Assembly (NCBI GenBank): GCA_965262315.1 | Contig: CBDHFJ010000089.1 | Span: forward strand, 1-47,908 | Reading direction: 5' to 3' | Origin: JBCCFK01 sp965262315 | Lineage (GTDB): Bacteria; Actinomycetota; Acidimicrobiia; Acidimicrobiales; UBA8592 | DNA length: 47,908 nt | Shown: positions 33,316 through 40,681 of the stretch, piece by piece | Layout of the letters: each line of letters opens with the position of its first letter | How positions within the stretch are numbered: the first letter of the stretch is position 1 | Notes under the pieces: model-generated | Databases searched by the model: none | The model's input: only the letters and a program-made list of their open reading frames with translations | What the model was told of the DNA's origin: nothing | Translations under genes and position numbers: made by a program

Positions 33316-34313
33316 CGCTTGCTGGCCCCGAGCCTGCCGAGCAGCATCGCTGCGATCAGGATCGACCCCTTGACGATGTTCTTGACGTCCTGGTCGTAGC
33401 CCATGAACGTCAGGCCCGACTCCACCACCTGGAGGAAGATCGCTCCCACCACGGTGCCCCAGACGATGAACTGCCCCCGTTTGGACAGGGTGGCGCCGAG
33501 GAAGGCCGCCGCGAACGCCGGCAGCAGCAGTGACCCACCCACGTTGCGGACGTGGGAGCCGGTGCGCGCCGAGGACACGAGGCCTGCCGACATCGCACAG
33601 ATGGCGACCACGACGAACCCACTCGCTCGCAGCAGCTTGACCTGGATGCCGCTCAGACGCGCTGCCTCCGCGTTGCCACCGATCGCGTACATGAACCGGC
33701 CGATCTCGGTCTTGGAGAGCAGCAACCAGAGCACGACGGTCAGACCGATGGCGATCCACACCGGGGACTTGATCTCGCCCAGGGGTTCACCGATGCCCAG
33801 GTTCCGATAGGACCGCGGGATCTCGCTGCCACCGGAGATGAAGGTCGACCCCGGTCCGGTCACCGCGAGCTCCACACCCGCCAATATCACCCCGCTGGCC
33901 AATGTCGTGATGAACGACGGGGTACCCACGTAGGCGACGAGCCAGCCGTTGAACGCACCCACGACGAGCGCGACCAGCAACGCCAGGATGACTGCGATCC
34001 CCCAGGGGATGTCGGTGCGCACCACCGTGGCGACGATCACCGCGCTCGACACCGCGACCATGCCGGACACGGACAGGTCGAAGTCGCCCATGACCAACAC
34101 GACGGTGAGGCCGAGCGCCATCATCAACAGCGGCGCGGCACCCTCGAGGGTGGTCTGGAGGTTGTCGTAGGTCCGGAACTTCTCCTCCTGGACGGAGAAG
34201 AAGATCACGCAGCCGACCAACGCCAGCAAGACGCCGTACCGGGCGACCATCGCCACCCAGTCGATGGATCTGCGATCGGTGGCCGCCGATTCACCGGCCG
34301 AGATGTCGGTCAT
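33312..34313 (-). CDS. Sugar-type ABC transporter permease (RbsC-like)
   Basis: This 333-residue BPD_transp_2 permease probably has 8-10 transmembrane helices. The N-terminus has a cytoplasmic tail, then VARYGVLLALVGCVIFFSV. The family segments GDFDLSVSGMVAVSSAVIVA, GAFNGWLVAYVGTPSFITTL and the YAIGGNAEAARLSGI coupling motif are clear. It would form a homodimer in the CUT2 importer with the ATPase it overlaps. The promoter is likely upstream of the binding-protein gene. Confidence 0.92.
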   Translation of the reverse strand: MTDISAGESAATDRRSIDWVAMVARYGVLLALVGCVIFFSVQEEKFRTYDNLQTTLEGAAPLLMMALGLTVVLVMGDFDLSVSGMVAVSSAVIVATVVRTDIPWGIAVILALLVALVVGAFNGWLVAYVGTPSFITTLASGVILAGVELAVTGPGSTFISGGSEIPRSYRNLGIGEPLGEIKSPVWIAIGLTVVLWLLLSKTEIGRFMYAIGGNAEAARLSGIQVKLLRASGFVVVAICAMSAGLVSSARTGSHVRNVGGSLLLPAFAAAFLGATLSKRGQFIVWGTVVGAIFLQVVESGLTFMGYDQDVKNIVKGSILIAAMLLGRLGASKR

Positions 34314-34365
34314 AGACGCTCCTCGTCATCGAGCCTCGATGCGTGTCGAGACGTGCACAACGAAC

Positions 34366-34395
34366 CGTCGGCGGCCCAGTGGCGGGCCGCCGACG
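34366..34395 (-). promoter_or_regulatory. Intercistronic hairpin after the sugar-type binding-protein gene
   Basis: A perfect 12-bp stem (CGTCGGCGGCCC and GGGCCGCCGACG in plus-strand terms) with a 6-nt loop starts about 33 nt after the binding-protein stop and precedes the permease start. No T-run follows. Like the hairpin at 2003-2021, its position between binding-protein and permease genes fits differential expression by attenuation or mRNA protection. Confidence 0.65.
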
Positions 34396-34428
34396 TCCGT
34401 TCAGATCAGATCACGTGTCGAGCTGCGC

Positions 34429-35649
34429 TCAGCAGTTCGGGATGCCGTTGAACTCCGCGCACCACTTGGCCCGGAAGAACTCTTCGTAGTCACCCGGGGG
34501 CGGCGGAGCGATCTCGGTGCCCGTTGCCGGGATCGAGTCGACCGTCACGACCTGGCGGCTCGAGAAGTTCAGACCGCCGAAGTCGGGGGCCCGCTCCTGG
34601 CTGGGCTCGGTGCCTCGTGCGAGCAACTGCAAGACGGCATCGACCTGTGCCCAGCTCTGCCACTCCAGCTTCTCGTCCACAGCCGCATCGAGACGGCCGG
34701 AACGGATGTCTTCCACCGAGGTGGGGTTGGCGTAGAAGGTCACCAACAGCGGCCGATCCTCTTCGTCGCCGTCGGGGAACAGGGCGCCAACGGCGTTCGC
34801 CGCGCCGATCGAGGCGACCGAGAAGTCGATCCACACGGCGTCCACGTCGAACTGCTGGAGCTTCGTGGTGACGTCGGCTGCGGTGCCCTCGACCATGTTG
34901 GTCGGGTCCGCCTCCCAGGTGTCGACGATCGTGATGTTGCTGCCCTCGATGGCCGAAGCCAGGCCTGCTTGCCGCTTGACCGACCATGCCGCCGGGAACG
35001 TCTGCACGATGATGTTGCCGCCGTCGGGCAGCTGCGACTTGAGATACTCGGCGAGCTGGACGCCGAGATCGGTGTCGTCCGACGCATAGCTGGCGATGTA
35101 GAAGTCACGTGGGTCGACCTCGCCACCGGCCGAGATCACGGGCACACCCTCGGCTTCGGCGCGTTCGAGGACGTCGGTGATGAACGCCTCGGGGATGCCG
35201 TCGGTGAAGATCACGTCGACACCCTGATCCAGCAACTGGTTGCCGCAGATGGGCATCTGCGCTGGGTCGCCGCCTGCGTCGCAGGTCTCCCAGTCCCATC
35301 CCACGAAGTCGAAGGCCTCGCGGGCCGCGTCCTCGATCCGCTTGCCGGCCTCGTCGGCGTAGACCCACTGCAGGTAGCCGGCCTGGATGTTGGGCACGTC
35401 CACCGGATCACCGGCCGCGCTCAGTGCCGCCGCGACCAGCGGGTCGTCGGACCCCTCGTCGGCCGGTGCCGGCTCGTCGGCAGGCGCCGGCTCGTCCGCC
35501 GGTGCAGGCTCGTCGGCAGGTGCCGGCTCGTCCGCCGGCTCGGACCCGGATGCGTCGTCGTCATCATCGCCGCCGCACGCGGCCGCGATGAGCGTGAACG
35601 CCAGTAGCACGGCCAACAGCCGCCAGAGATGTCGGACCTTCGGTTGCAT
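34429..35649 (-). CDS. Sugar-type ABC transporter substrate-binding lipoprotein (RbsB-like)
   Basis: This 406-residue lipoprotein starts at ATG 35649. The signal peptide ends in lipobox IAAAC (Cys25). An acidic Asp run and an ADEPAP repeat linker (about 39-65) follow, then a Peripla_BP_4 domain. Conserved-looking segments are MPICGNQLLDQGVDVIFTDG, AEGVPVISAGGEVD and VDAVWIDFSVASIGAANAVG. It feeds the permease/ATPase downstream. The ligand is unknown; the upstream cyclase and dehydrogenase genes hint at a non-sugar catabolite. Confidence 0.92.
   Translation of the reverse strand: MQPKVRHLWRLLAVLLAFTLIAAACGGDDDDDASGSEPADEPAPADEPAPADEPAPADEPAPADEGSDDPLVAAALSAAGDPVDVPNIQAGYLQWVYADEAGKRIEDAAREAFDFVGWDWETCDAGGDPAQMPICGNQLLDQGVDVIFTDGIPEAFITDVLERAEAEGVPVISAGGEVDPRDFYIASYASDDTDLGVQLAEYLKSQLPDGGNIIVQTFPAAWSVKRQAGLASAIEGSNITIVDTWEADPTNMVEGTAADVTTKLQQFDVDAVWIDFSVASIGAANAVGALFPDGDEEDRPLLVTFYANPTSVEDIRSGRLDAAVDEKLEWQSWAQVDAVLQLLARGTEPSQERAPDFGGLNFSSRQVVTVDSIPATGTEIAPPPPGDYEEFFRAKWCAEFNGIPNC
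35464..35535 (-). repeat. Four degenerate 18-bp repeats encoding ADEPAP
   Basis: Four tandem 18-bp units encode ADEPAP in the linker between the lipidated Cys and the binding domain. Unlike the 36-bp repeats at 579-794, the units differ at several synonymous positions, so they are probably older. The linker is acidic and proline-rich, suggesting an extended tether. Confidence 0.85.
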
Positions 35650-35711
35650 GTGTGGATACCCCCCTGTTGCGCGCCCGAACGGCTGCCGAGCACGTTGAGA
35701 CCCAGACCGTA

Positions 35712-35741
35712 GTCCGATCGATCTATGCGCATCAATCGGAC
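35712..35741. promoter_or_regulatory. Operator-like inverted repeat upstream of the sugar-type ABC operon
   Basis: Arms GTCCGATCGAT (35712-35722) and ATCAATCGGAC (35731-35741) are inverted repeats with one mismatch and an 8-nt spacer, 63-92 bp upstream of the binding-protein ATG. On the minus strand the repeat contains TTGATG, and TACGGT follows 18 nt later, a possible -35/-10 pair. A repressor bound here would block that promoter. Confidence 0.5.
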
Positions 35742-35757
35742 GGAATGCCGCGGGCGT

Positions 35758-36779
35758 CTACTTCAATGCGATCGGGTTGATCGGTGAGCCGACAGCACCC
35801 GGGATGTTGAGTGGTGGCGCGACGAGCATGCACTCGTATCGGCCGTCCTCGGCACAGTCTGCGGCCAGCGGGTCCAACACCCAGAACTCACCGAGCGGCA
35901 GGCCGCGATCAACCAGAGCCCCGCAGTGGACCGGGTAACGGCGAGCCTCGGGGTCCTCAGGGCGGCAAGCACCTCGACCGCGATCGTGTCCGCAGCGACG
36001 GCGGAGATGTCGTTCGCGTCGCACCACTCGAGCGCGTTCGCACCGAAGCCGGGCGAGCCCAGGAAGTACTCCATCTGCTCGTCGGGCGACATCGTGTGAT
36101 CCCACTGCGCCAGATAGCCGGTCCGAACCAGCGCCATGTCACCGGACCGAACCTCGCTTCCCTGATGCGCCACGCACCGTTCGAGCATCGGCGTGTCGAT
36201 GATCGTGCCGCTCGGCAGCATCTCGTGACCCTCGGACCGGGCGACGTCGAGCACGACCGCTCGACCGACGAAGGACTCGCGGTGCTGCTCGATCCCGAGC
36301 GCCGACGCGCCGCCGAATGCGGTGACATTGCCCGCCCAGTACCCGTTGTACATCGTGTCCTGGTACATCACGTGCCCGAAGCCGTCCCACTGCGTGGAGC
36401 CCTGAAGCGGCATCTGGAACATGTCGTCGTTCCACTGGAATCCGGGGTCGACCTCCGAATACGGCGAGCCCACGATCTGGTCGGCGCCGGTCATCAGGAA
36501 CCAATGGAGGGGCGCCGGCCTGGTGTGGAAGCGCGGCCCCGTCGCATCGATCGGAAGCGCGAGCGAGAAGACCTTGCCCGCCGTCACGAGCGACGCTGCC
36601 GCGACCCGTTCGTCGGGACCGATCAGGTTCTGCGTGCCGCGTTGGTCGTCGTCGCCCCATCGCCCCCAGTTGTTGACACCCTGGGGCTGGTACGCGCCGA
36701 TGACCTTGCCGTCGGCGTCGACGTGGTAGCCGGGAGCCTCCCAGCTCCGGGCGTACTCGGCTGGCCCTTCGCGCCCCAT
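35758..36779 (-). pseudogene. Cyclase-family (kynurenine formamidase-like) gene with a frameshift
   Basis: ATG 36779 opens a cyclase-family protein: NNWGRWGDDDQRGTQNLI, PLHWFLMTG, the metal-site region STQWDGFGHVMYQDTMYNGY and SAVAADTIAVEVLAAL. After that the frame gives unrelated sequence. The alternative frame gives EDPEARRYPVHCGALVDRG, then LPLGEFWVLDPLAADCAEDG and APPLNIPGAVGSPINPIALK to the stop at 35758, a typical family ending. The switch is at 35955-35962. Length 1022 is 3n+2, consistent with one missing base. Its ATG overlaps the dehydrogenase stop. Broken gene or sequencing error. Confidence 0.87.
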
Positions 36780-37885
36780 CAGCCGAACACCACGATGCCG
36801 CGGGCGTCGCGCCCGGAGTCCATCTTCGCAACCGCCTCGTTGATGTCGTCGAGGTCGAAGCGGTGGGTGACGAGCTCGTCCAGCTGCAGCCGCCCCTGTC
36901 TGAACATCTCCACCAGCAGGGGGATGTCCTGGGTTGGTCGCGACGTTCCGTACAAACACGACATGAGTGTCTTCTCCGTGGTGGCGAACTGGCCTGCGGG
37001 CAACGTGGCGTCGGAGTCAGACGGATGCACCCCGATGGCGACGAGCGTGCCGTCGACGCGGAGGCAGTCCCAGCCGAGTCGGACCAACTCCGGCACCCCG
37101 ACGACCTCGAACACGTAGTCGGCACCCTCACCGTCGGTCAGCTCGAAGACCTGCTCGACCACGGCAGCGGGGTCGGTGTTGCGAATCGAGTGCGTGGCGC
37201 CGAAGCGCTCGGCCATGGCGAGCTTCTCGTCATGGATGTCGACGGCGATGATGCTCCCTGCGCTGGCGAGGGTCGAGCCCTGCACCACGTTGAGCCCAAC
37301 GCCGCCGCAACCGATCACGACCACGGACGCACCCGGATGGACCTTCGCTCGGTTGAAGACCGCGGACGTTCCGGTGAGGACCCCGCACCCGGTCAGGCAG
37401 GCCGACTCGAACGGGACGTCGCGAGGGATCGGAACCGCGTGCTTCTCGTTGCAGATCAGTTCCTCGGCCAGTGTCCCCAGCGAGGAGAACTGGTAGAGCG
37501 GCGTGCCGTCACCGTCGGCGACGTGGAGCGAGCCGTCGGGCGCCGTGCAGCCGAAGATCGTCTCCAGGCCCCACATGCACAGGTTCGGCCTGCCTTTGAG
37601 GCAGTTCGAACAGACGCCGCAGTGGATCAGCGCCGAGAGGACGACGTGGTCCCTCACGCTGCAGGTGGTGACGTCGGCGCCCACCTCGGTCACCACACCG
37701 GAGCCCTCGTGTCCGAGGACGATCGGCAAGGGGAACGGGAGTTCGCCGGTCTGGGCCGCCACGTCGGAGTGACACAGCCCGCTCGCCTTCACCTGGACCC
37801 GGACATCGTTGGGCCCGACGTCTCCCAGGGTCGCGTCGACGACGACGATGTCGGCCCCGTACTCGTACACAGCCGCTGCCTTCAT
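36779..37885 (-). CDS. Zinc-dependent alcohol dehydrogenase (class III-like MDR)
   Basis: This 368-residue medium-chain dehydrogenase has catalytic zinc ligands Cys38 (GLCHSD) and His59-Glu60 (GHEGSG). The structural zinc site CGVCSNCLKGRPNLC uses Cys89, 92, 95 and 103. The NAD loop is IGCGGVGLNVVQG, and the acidic end AVDIHDEK suggests NAD preference. Such enzymes oxidise primary alcohols, or thiol adducts of formaldehyde (mycothiol-dependent type); the exact substrate is not clear. It overlaps the cyclase start by one base (TGATG), so the two may act together. Confidence 0.92.
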   Translation of the reverse strand: MKAAAVYEYGADIVVVDATLGDVGPNDVRVQVKASGLCHSDVAAQTGELPFPLPIVLGHEGSGVVTEVGADVTTCSVRDHVVLSALIHCGVCSNCLKGRPNLCMWGLETIFGCTAPDGSLHVADGDGTPLYQFSSLGTLAEELICNEKHAVPIPRDVPFESACLTGCGVLTGTSAVFNRAKVHPGASVVVIGCGGVGLNVVQGSTLASAGSIIAVDIHDEKLAMAERFGATHSIRNTDPAAVVEQVFELTDGEGADYVFEVVGVPELVRLGWDCLRVDGTLVAIGVHPSDSDATLPAGQFATTEKTLMSCLYGTSRPTQDIPLLVEMFRQGRLQLDELVTHRFDLDDINEAVAKMDSGRDARGIVVFG

Positions 37886-37927
37886 GGCTCCCCCTCGAAG
37901 TGGGCGGTTGTCGCGCGGAACCTACCA

Positions 37928-37942
37928 CGGCCCACCGGGCCG
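37928..37942 (-). terminator. Small hairpin between VOC and alcohol dehydrogenase genes
   Basis: A 6-bp all-GC stem (CGGCCC/GGGCCG) with an ACC loop lies 21 nt after the VOC stop on the minus strand, within the 77-bp gap before the dehydrogenase ATG. It could reduce read-through, but the stem is short and no T-run follows. Confidence 0.35.
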
Positions 37943-37962
37943 CCGTCGGGGGCGGGAGAACC

Positions 37963-38424
37963 TCAGCCGAAGGTGCCCGTGCGATACCAGGTCTCGAACA
38001 TCGGCTGCATCACCTCGTCGATCAGCTCGATCCGGGAGCCGCCCACATCGACCATGGCGAACCCCTCGGGCCCGTTGTCGCCGGCTCCGGCGAACACCAG
38101 GGTGCCGCCGCCGGCCACCAGCCGATCGATGTCGCCGACGAGGTCGTCGGTCCAGTAGCCGTTGTGGTTGGGGCCGCCGTGCCGGTCGGCGTCCCAGAGC
38201 GTGCCCGCCGGGCCTTCGGCGACCTCGAGCTGCACTGGGCCTTCGACGGAGTAGGTGAACCGGGTCTCGAACTGCTGTCGATCGTCACCCACCTTGATGT
38301 CGAGTGCGAACACCTGCGGCGGGTGCCAGGTGACCCCGGTCGCGGTGGTGAGGCGGGCCATTGCCTCGTCGACGTCGGCCACGATGTAGCCGACGTGGAA
38401 TGGGCTGGTGATGTCAAACGCCAT
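37963..38424 (-). CDS. VOC family protein
   Basis: This 153-residue vicinal oxygen chelate protein starts MAFDITSPFHVGYIVADVDE. HVGYIV supplies a likely metal-ligand His; GYWTDDLVGD and SRIELIDEVM define the second module. It resembles the VOC protein at 7328-7855 (TYSVEGP, GYWTDDL, IEL). It lies upstream of the alcohol dehydrogenase on the same strand and divergent to the SDR at 38539. Reaction unknown. Confidence 0.82.
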   Translation of the reverse strand: MAFDITSPFHVGYIVADVDEAMARLTTATGVTWHPPQVFALDIKVGDDRQQFETRFTYSVEGPVQLEVAEGPAGTLWDADRHGGPNHNGYWTDDLVGDIDRLVAGGGTLVFAGAGDNGPEGFAMVDVGGSRIELIDEVMQPMFETWYRTGTFG

Positions 38425-38496
38425 GGATGGCTCCTGTTCTCGGGTCGTCCAGAGCCTGCCACGGTCGCGACGTCCTCATCCCTGCCAAGATGCTTG

Positions 38497-38517
38497 GGCG
38501 GCCAGACGCCGGCCGCC
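38497..38517. promoter_or_regulatory. Inverted repeat in the divergent VOC/SDR intergenic region
   Basis: GGCGGCC (38497-38503) and GGCCGCC (38511-38517) form a 7-bp inverted repeat with a 7-nt spacer, just upstream of the GAGGAG that serves ATG 38539. It could be an operator or a 5' leader hairpin. High GC makes chance occurrence possible. Confidence 0.3.
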
Positions 38518-38538
38518 ACGAAGACGCTGAGGAGCGAC

Positions 38539-39291
38539 ATGGGAAGAGTTGACGGCAAGGTGGCGCTGGTGACCGGCGCAGCACAGGGACTGGGGCGGGC
38601 CGACGCCGAGACGCTCGCACGCGAGGGCGCCACCGTGGTCCTGACCGACCTCAACGATGAGGGCGGCCAAGCGGTGGCCGACGGCATCGTCGCCGCAGGC
38701 GGCACGGCCAGCTACCTGCACCAGGATGCAGCGAGCGAGGCCGACTGGCAGGCCACGATCGATCACATCCGAGCCACCCACGGGCGCCTCGACGTGCTGG
38801 TGAACAACGCGGGCATGGTGATCGTCGAAACCCCCGAGGAGTGCACGCTGGAATCGTTCCGCAAACAGAACGGGGTCATGAACGAGGGGGTCTTCCTCGG
38901 CTGCAAGTACGCGATGCCGCTGCTCGCCGAAGAAGGGGGAGGCTCGATCATCAACATGTCGTCGACGGCCTCGCATCTCGGCTACCCGGTCTTCTTCGCC
39001 TATTCCGCGGCCAAGGGCGCCGTGCGTGCCATGACCAAGTCGATCGCCGTCTACTGCCAGACCGCCGGCTACGACATTCGCTGCAACTCGATCCACCCGG
39101 GCGCCATCGACACGCCCATGATCGACATGACGAGCACCGTGCTCGGGCTCGAGAACAAAGAAGACCTGAGTCCTGTCGGCCTCGGCGACCCGCAAGACGT
39201 GGCCAACGTGGTGCTGTTCCTGGCATCGGACGAGTCGCGCTACGTCAACGGCAGCGAGATCGTCCTCGACAACGCAATGTCGATTCAGTAG
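38539..39291 (+). CDS. SDR family oxidoreductase
   Basis: The product is 250 residues from ATG 38539 with GAGGAG a few bases upstream. MGRVDGKVALVTGAAQGLGRA holds the TGAAQGLG cofactor motif, followed by VNNAG, a Ser in NMSSTAS, YSAAK and the terminal IVLDNAMSIQ. It resembles 3-alpha/3-beta/20-beta-hydroxysteroid-type SDRs in general layout, but substrate cannot be inferred. The TauD-like gene starts 9 nt after its stop. Confidence 0.9.
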   Translation: MGRVDGKVALVTGAAQGLGRADAETLAREGATVVLTDLNDEGGQAVADGIVAAGGTASYLHQDAASEADWQATIDHIRATHGRLDVLVNNAGMVIVETPEECTLESFRKQNGVMNEGVFLGCKYAMPLLAEEGGGSIINMSSTASHLGYPVFFAYSAAKGAVRAMTKSIAVYCQTAGYDIRCNSIHPGAIDTPMIDMTSTVLGLENKEDLSPVGLGDPQDVANVVLFLASDESRYVNGSEIVLDNAMSIQ

Positions 39292-39300
39292 GCCGGATCC

Positions 39301-40101
39301 GTGCAGACGCGACCGCTCGCCGGGATGATCGGCGCCGAGATCCGAGGCCTGGATCTCACGCGCCTCGACACAGAAACCGTCGCCCGGTTGCGCCAGGCCA
39401 TCCTCGACCACCAGATCGTCGCGCTCCCCGACCAGCACATCGACGACGCGCAGCACCGAGCGCTGACCGAGGCACTCGGCGGGGTCAGGCCACCTGTCGA
39501 GTACCTCCCGACCAACGCCGAGAACGGCCACCCCGACATCGCCGTGCTCGACAGCAGCGGCGGGATCCGGGCCGACATCTGGCACACCGACGTGTCATGG
39601 TCGGCCACCCCGCCGGCGCTGAGCATCCTGCGCAGCCTCATCGCCCCGGACGCGGGCGGCGACACCATGTGGGCCAGCCAGTACGCGGCCTACGACACCC
39701 TCTCGACATCGATGCAGGGATTCCTGGGCGGCCTCACCGCTTACCACACGGGCCAGAACCTGCCGCTCGAAGGCGGCACGATCCAAGGGGGCCGCGAGTC
39801 GTTCACCGCGGTGCACCCGGTCGTGCGCACGCACCCCGAGACCGGCCGCCGAGCGCTCTACGTGAACGAGACGTTCACCCGCCGGATCAACGAGCTCGAA
39901 CCGGCCGAGAGCGACGTCCTCCTCCGGTTCCTGTTCGCACACGGCGCCCGGATGGAGTTCACGTGCCGATGGTCGTGGAGCCCCGGCGACGTCGTGATCT
40001 GGGACAACCGGTGCGTCCAGCACTACGGCGTGTACGACTACACCGAGCACCGCCTGATGCACCGCACCGAGGTGGTCGGCGACGAACCCCGGGCCAGCTG
40101 A
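39301..40101 (+). CDS. TauD/TfdA family Fe(II)/2-oxoglutarate dioxygenase
   Basis: This 266-residue enzyme starts at GTG 39301 (MQTRPLAGMIGAEIRGLDL). The iron-binding triad is His95-x-Asp97 in WHTDVSW and a distal His near 241 in CVQHYGVYD. A C-terminal Arg in EHRLMHRTEV probably binds 2-oxoglutarate. Known members release sulfite from taurine or cleave 2,4-D; here it would hydroxylate or cleave a substrate side chain. It converges on the selenoprotein candidate with a 30-nt gap. Confidence 0.9.
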   Translation: MQTRPLAGMIGAEIRGLDLTRLDTETVARLRQAILDHQIVALPDQHIDDAQHRALTEALGGVRPPVEYLPTNAENGHPDIAVLDSSGGIRADIWHTDVSWSATPPALSILRSLIAPDAGGDTMWASQYAAYDTLSTSMQGFLGGLTAYHTGQNLPLEGGTIQGGRESFTAVHPVVRTHPETGRRALYVNETFTRRINELEPAESDVLLRFLFAHGARMEFTCRWSWSPGDVVIWDNRCVQHYGVYDYTEHRLMHRTEVVGDEPRAS

Positions 40102-40131
40102 GGACCTCGGGCTCGCCAGACGATCAGATCA

Positions 40132-40665
40132 TCAAGCGGTCAGGTGGGCGATCGCTTCGTCGATGACCGAGTCCGCGAGCTTGCGGAGGTCGTCGTCGTC
40201 CATGGTGGACACCCGGTGCGGCACCATGATCGAGGCGGTGTACTCCTCCATCCCCACCGTGGGGGCGAACCCGGCGACGATCGGGGCGAACGGCTCGGTG
40301 ATGATCAGCGTGGACGGGATGCCCTTGGCTTCCATCTGGACGGCGTCGTGCAGACTGCACGCGGTGCAGGCACCTCAATCGCCGAGGCCGCTGATGACGA
40401 GATGCGAGCGAGCTGCCAGCATCTCGGCCTCGTCGGCATCGAGTGGCTTGCCCGCCGCCGACTTCGAGTGCACGACGACCTCGGAGACCGGCAGCCGTTC
40501 GCGCAGGCCCTCGGCGACGTAGCTCAACAGCTCCTTGGCATGCGGTTTGGAGTTCTCGATCACGGTGATGACCACGGGATCGGTGGGCGTGAACCGGTCC
40601 GCCATGGTGACGGCGTCGGGCCCAGCGGCCTCGTAGAGCGGGTTCAGCAGGGTGATGGTCGACAT
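40132..40665 (-). CDS. UGSC-family selenoprotein candidate, Sec97 encoded by in-frame TGA
   Basis: Reading from ATG 40665 gives 96 residues ending HLVISGLGD, then TGA (40375-40377), then GACTACSLHDAVQMEAKG and 67 further codons ending AIAHLTA with a stop at 40132. Read through, the protein is 177 residues and matches the UGSC family, whose conserved motif has selenocysteine or Cys followed by Gly and Cys. Here it reads D-U-GACTACSLHD, with Ala replacing Ser. Downstream sequence GIPSTLIITEPFA continues the domain without a frame change. A bacterial SECIS-like hairpin follows the TGA. Function unknown; a thiol/selenol redox role is likely. Sec decoding genes are not in the window. Confidence 0.85.
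40344..40363 (-). promoter_or_regulatory. Candidate bacterial SECIS element
   Basis: In the mRNA, 13 nt after the UGA, CGUGC-AGUCU-GCACG forms a 5-bp stem with a 5-nt loop; A-U closure makes it 6 bp with loop GUC. Two further C-G/G-C pairs below lie across a bulged A. Bacterial SECIS elements lie just downstream of UGA and have a G early in a small apical loop; both hold. From memory, the apical part resembles the E. coli fdhF SECIS (UGCAGGUCUGCA), differing by one G. Confidence 0.65.
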
Positions 40666-40670
40666 GGACG

Positions 40671-40678
40671 ACCTCCTT
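40671..40678 (-). promoter_or_regulatory. Strong ribosome-binding site of the selenoprotein candidate
   Basis: AAGGAGGT, nearly the full anti-16S complement, lies 5 nt before ATG 40665 within the 16-nt gap after the upstream gene. It fixes the start and argues that the gene is actively translated rather than a decaying remnant. Confidence 0.85.
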
Positions 40679-40681
40679 GGT

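Noticed and set aside
40375..40377. TGA as an ordinary nonsense mutation in the UGSC gene
   Set aside because: Considered, but the TGA falls at the known Sec/Cys position of the family, both sides are intact, the ribosome site is strong and a hairpin follows at SECIS distance. It stays as the main alternative if Sec genes are absent.
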